Origin: Ruminococcaceae bacterium UBA1730
GTDB taxonomy: Bacteria > Bacillota > Clostridia > Oscillospirales > Acutalibacteraceae
Direction of reading: 5' to 3'
DNA length: 7,360 bases
Assembly (NCBI GenBank): GCA_002315935.1
Contig: DCII01000061.1
Coordinates: 1-7,360 of the forward strand
A program made the translations under genes and the position numbers. Shown one piece after another: positions 7,143 to 7,360 of the stretch. The first letter of the stretch is position 1. Every line of letters begins with the position of its first letter. Under the pieces are notes generated by a model. That model did no database searches. It was not told where the DNA came from and was given only the letters and a program-made list of their open reading frames with translations.

Positions 7143-7151
7143 TAATTCACA

Positions 7152-7156
7152 TCCTT
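7152..7156 (-). promoter_or_regulatory. Ribosome binding site fixing the TTG start of the regulator
   Basis: On the minus strand AAGGA stands nine bases before TTG at 7140-7142. An in-frame TAA lies a few codons upstream of that start, and the receiver's first beta strand begins directly after it, so TTG is the only start giving an intact domain. Confidence 0.7.
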
Positions 7157-7220
7157 AATCGTCTGCATTCTGCTCTTGCAGTAAGTTCAGATCATAAATA
7201 TATGTTTCGAATTACACGCT

Positions 7221-7259
7221 TTAAAACCATACCTGAATAAAACATTTCTTCACCGCCAT
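7221..7259 (-). CDS. Possible 12-residue leader ORF upstream of the regulator
   Basis: Just downstream of the strong promoter, AAGGA (7267-7271) sits seven bases before an ATG that opens a 12-codon ORF, MAVKKCFIQVWF, ending in TAA. It lies within the probable 5' leader of the regulator operon, about 80 nt before the TTG start. Spacing and ribosome site are good. Against it, ORFs this short arise easily by chance, the site overlaps the predicted transcription start (about 7268), and no amino acid is strongly repeated as in attenuation leaders. A second, overlapping ORF of 17 codons (7192-7245, MFYSGMVLKRVIRNIYL) is an alternative reading with GGCGG as its ribosome site. Confidence 0.2.
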   Translation of the reverse strand: MAVKKCFIQVWF

Positions 7260-7274
7260 ATGTAATTCCTTTTT

Positions 7275-7302
7275 ATTATATCACATTATTTATATCTGTC
7301 AA
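7275..7302 (-). promoter_or_regulatory. Strong sigma-A promoter of the regulator-kinase operon
   Basis: On the minus strand both hexamers are perfect: TTGACA at 7297-7302 and TATAAT at 7275-7280, 16 bp apart. The -10 box is also extended (TGATATAAT). Transcription would begin near 7268, leaving a leader of about 125 nt before the TTG start at 7142. Such a consensus promoter suggests high basal expression that does not need an activator, partly offset by the weak start codon of the regulator. Confidence 0.8.
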
Positions 7303-7360
7303 ACATCGCCGTTTTTAAAATTTTTCTGCATGATTTGCTCATTATTAAAAATACATAAGC

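Noticed and set aside
7143..7360. AgrD-like signal peptide gene for the AgrC-like kinase
   Set aside because: The only ORFs in the upstream region are 12 and 17 codons, far shorter than AgrD precursors and without the usual amphipathic leader and acidic tail; no AgrB gene is present in the window.
1..7360. CRISPR arrays, tRNA or rRNA genes, transposase genes
   Set aside because: No repeat-spacer pattern, cloverleaf, rRNA-like stretch or transposase motif was seen on either strand.

Overview
The window is AT-rich. Five genes lie on the minus strand, most with strong Shine-Dalgarno sites, and they include a GHKL/LytTR two-component pair and a lipobox lipoprotein. This points to a low-GC Gram-positive, most likely a gut-type clostridium (Ruminococcus/Oscillospiraceae-like). 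That placement is inference from composition and gene style; there is no rRNA or other taxonomic marker.

Layout, in the direction of transcription (right to left). (1) 7143-7360 is a regulatory region with a near-ideal sigma-A promoter (TTGACA, 16 bp, TGATATAAT) and a leader of about 125 nt that holds a possible 12-residue ORF. (2) 7142-5140 is a two-gene operon: a LytTR-family response regulator with a TTG start, overlapping by 4 bp (ATGA) an AgrC-like GHKL histidine kinase. (3) 5139-4771 is a 369-bp gap. It holds a candidate promoter next to a perfect 12-bp palindrome, and a compact structured segment of about 180 bp bounded by short inverted repeats. (4) 4770-205 is a tight three-gene run, with gaps of 16 and 38 nt: a 692-aa OmpA-domain lipoprotein, a 100-aa three-helix membrane protein, and a 709-aa protein made of a duplicated SseB-like module with a C-terminal DUF4190 membrane anchor. 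(5) 1-204 is downstream sequence with a strong hairpin terminator at 25-73, oriented best for a convergent + strand gene outside the window.

How they may work together: the kinase would sense an envelope or extracellular signal and phosphorylate the LytTR regulator. That regulator could control the adjacent envelope operon, which has one lipid-anchored exported protein with a peptidoglycan-binding-type fold, one small integral membrane protein and one membrane-tethered, probably cytosolic, SseB-repeat protein. The regulatory link rests only on adjacency and shared orientation. No canonical LytTR site pair was found, although a 15-bp element with 13 identities occurs in both leaders. The functions of the three envelope genes are not established. 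The combination (OmpA-like lipoprotein, 3-TM protein, SseB repeats with DUF4190, beside a LytTR system) is the best candidate here for an undescribed system.
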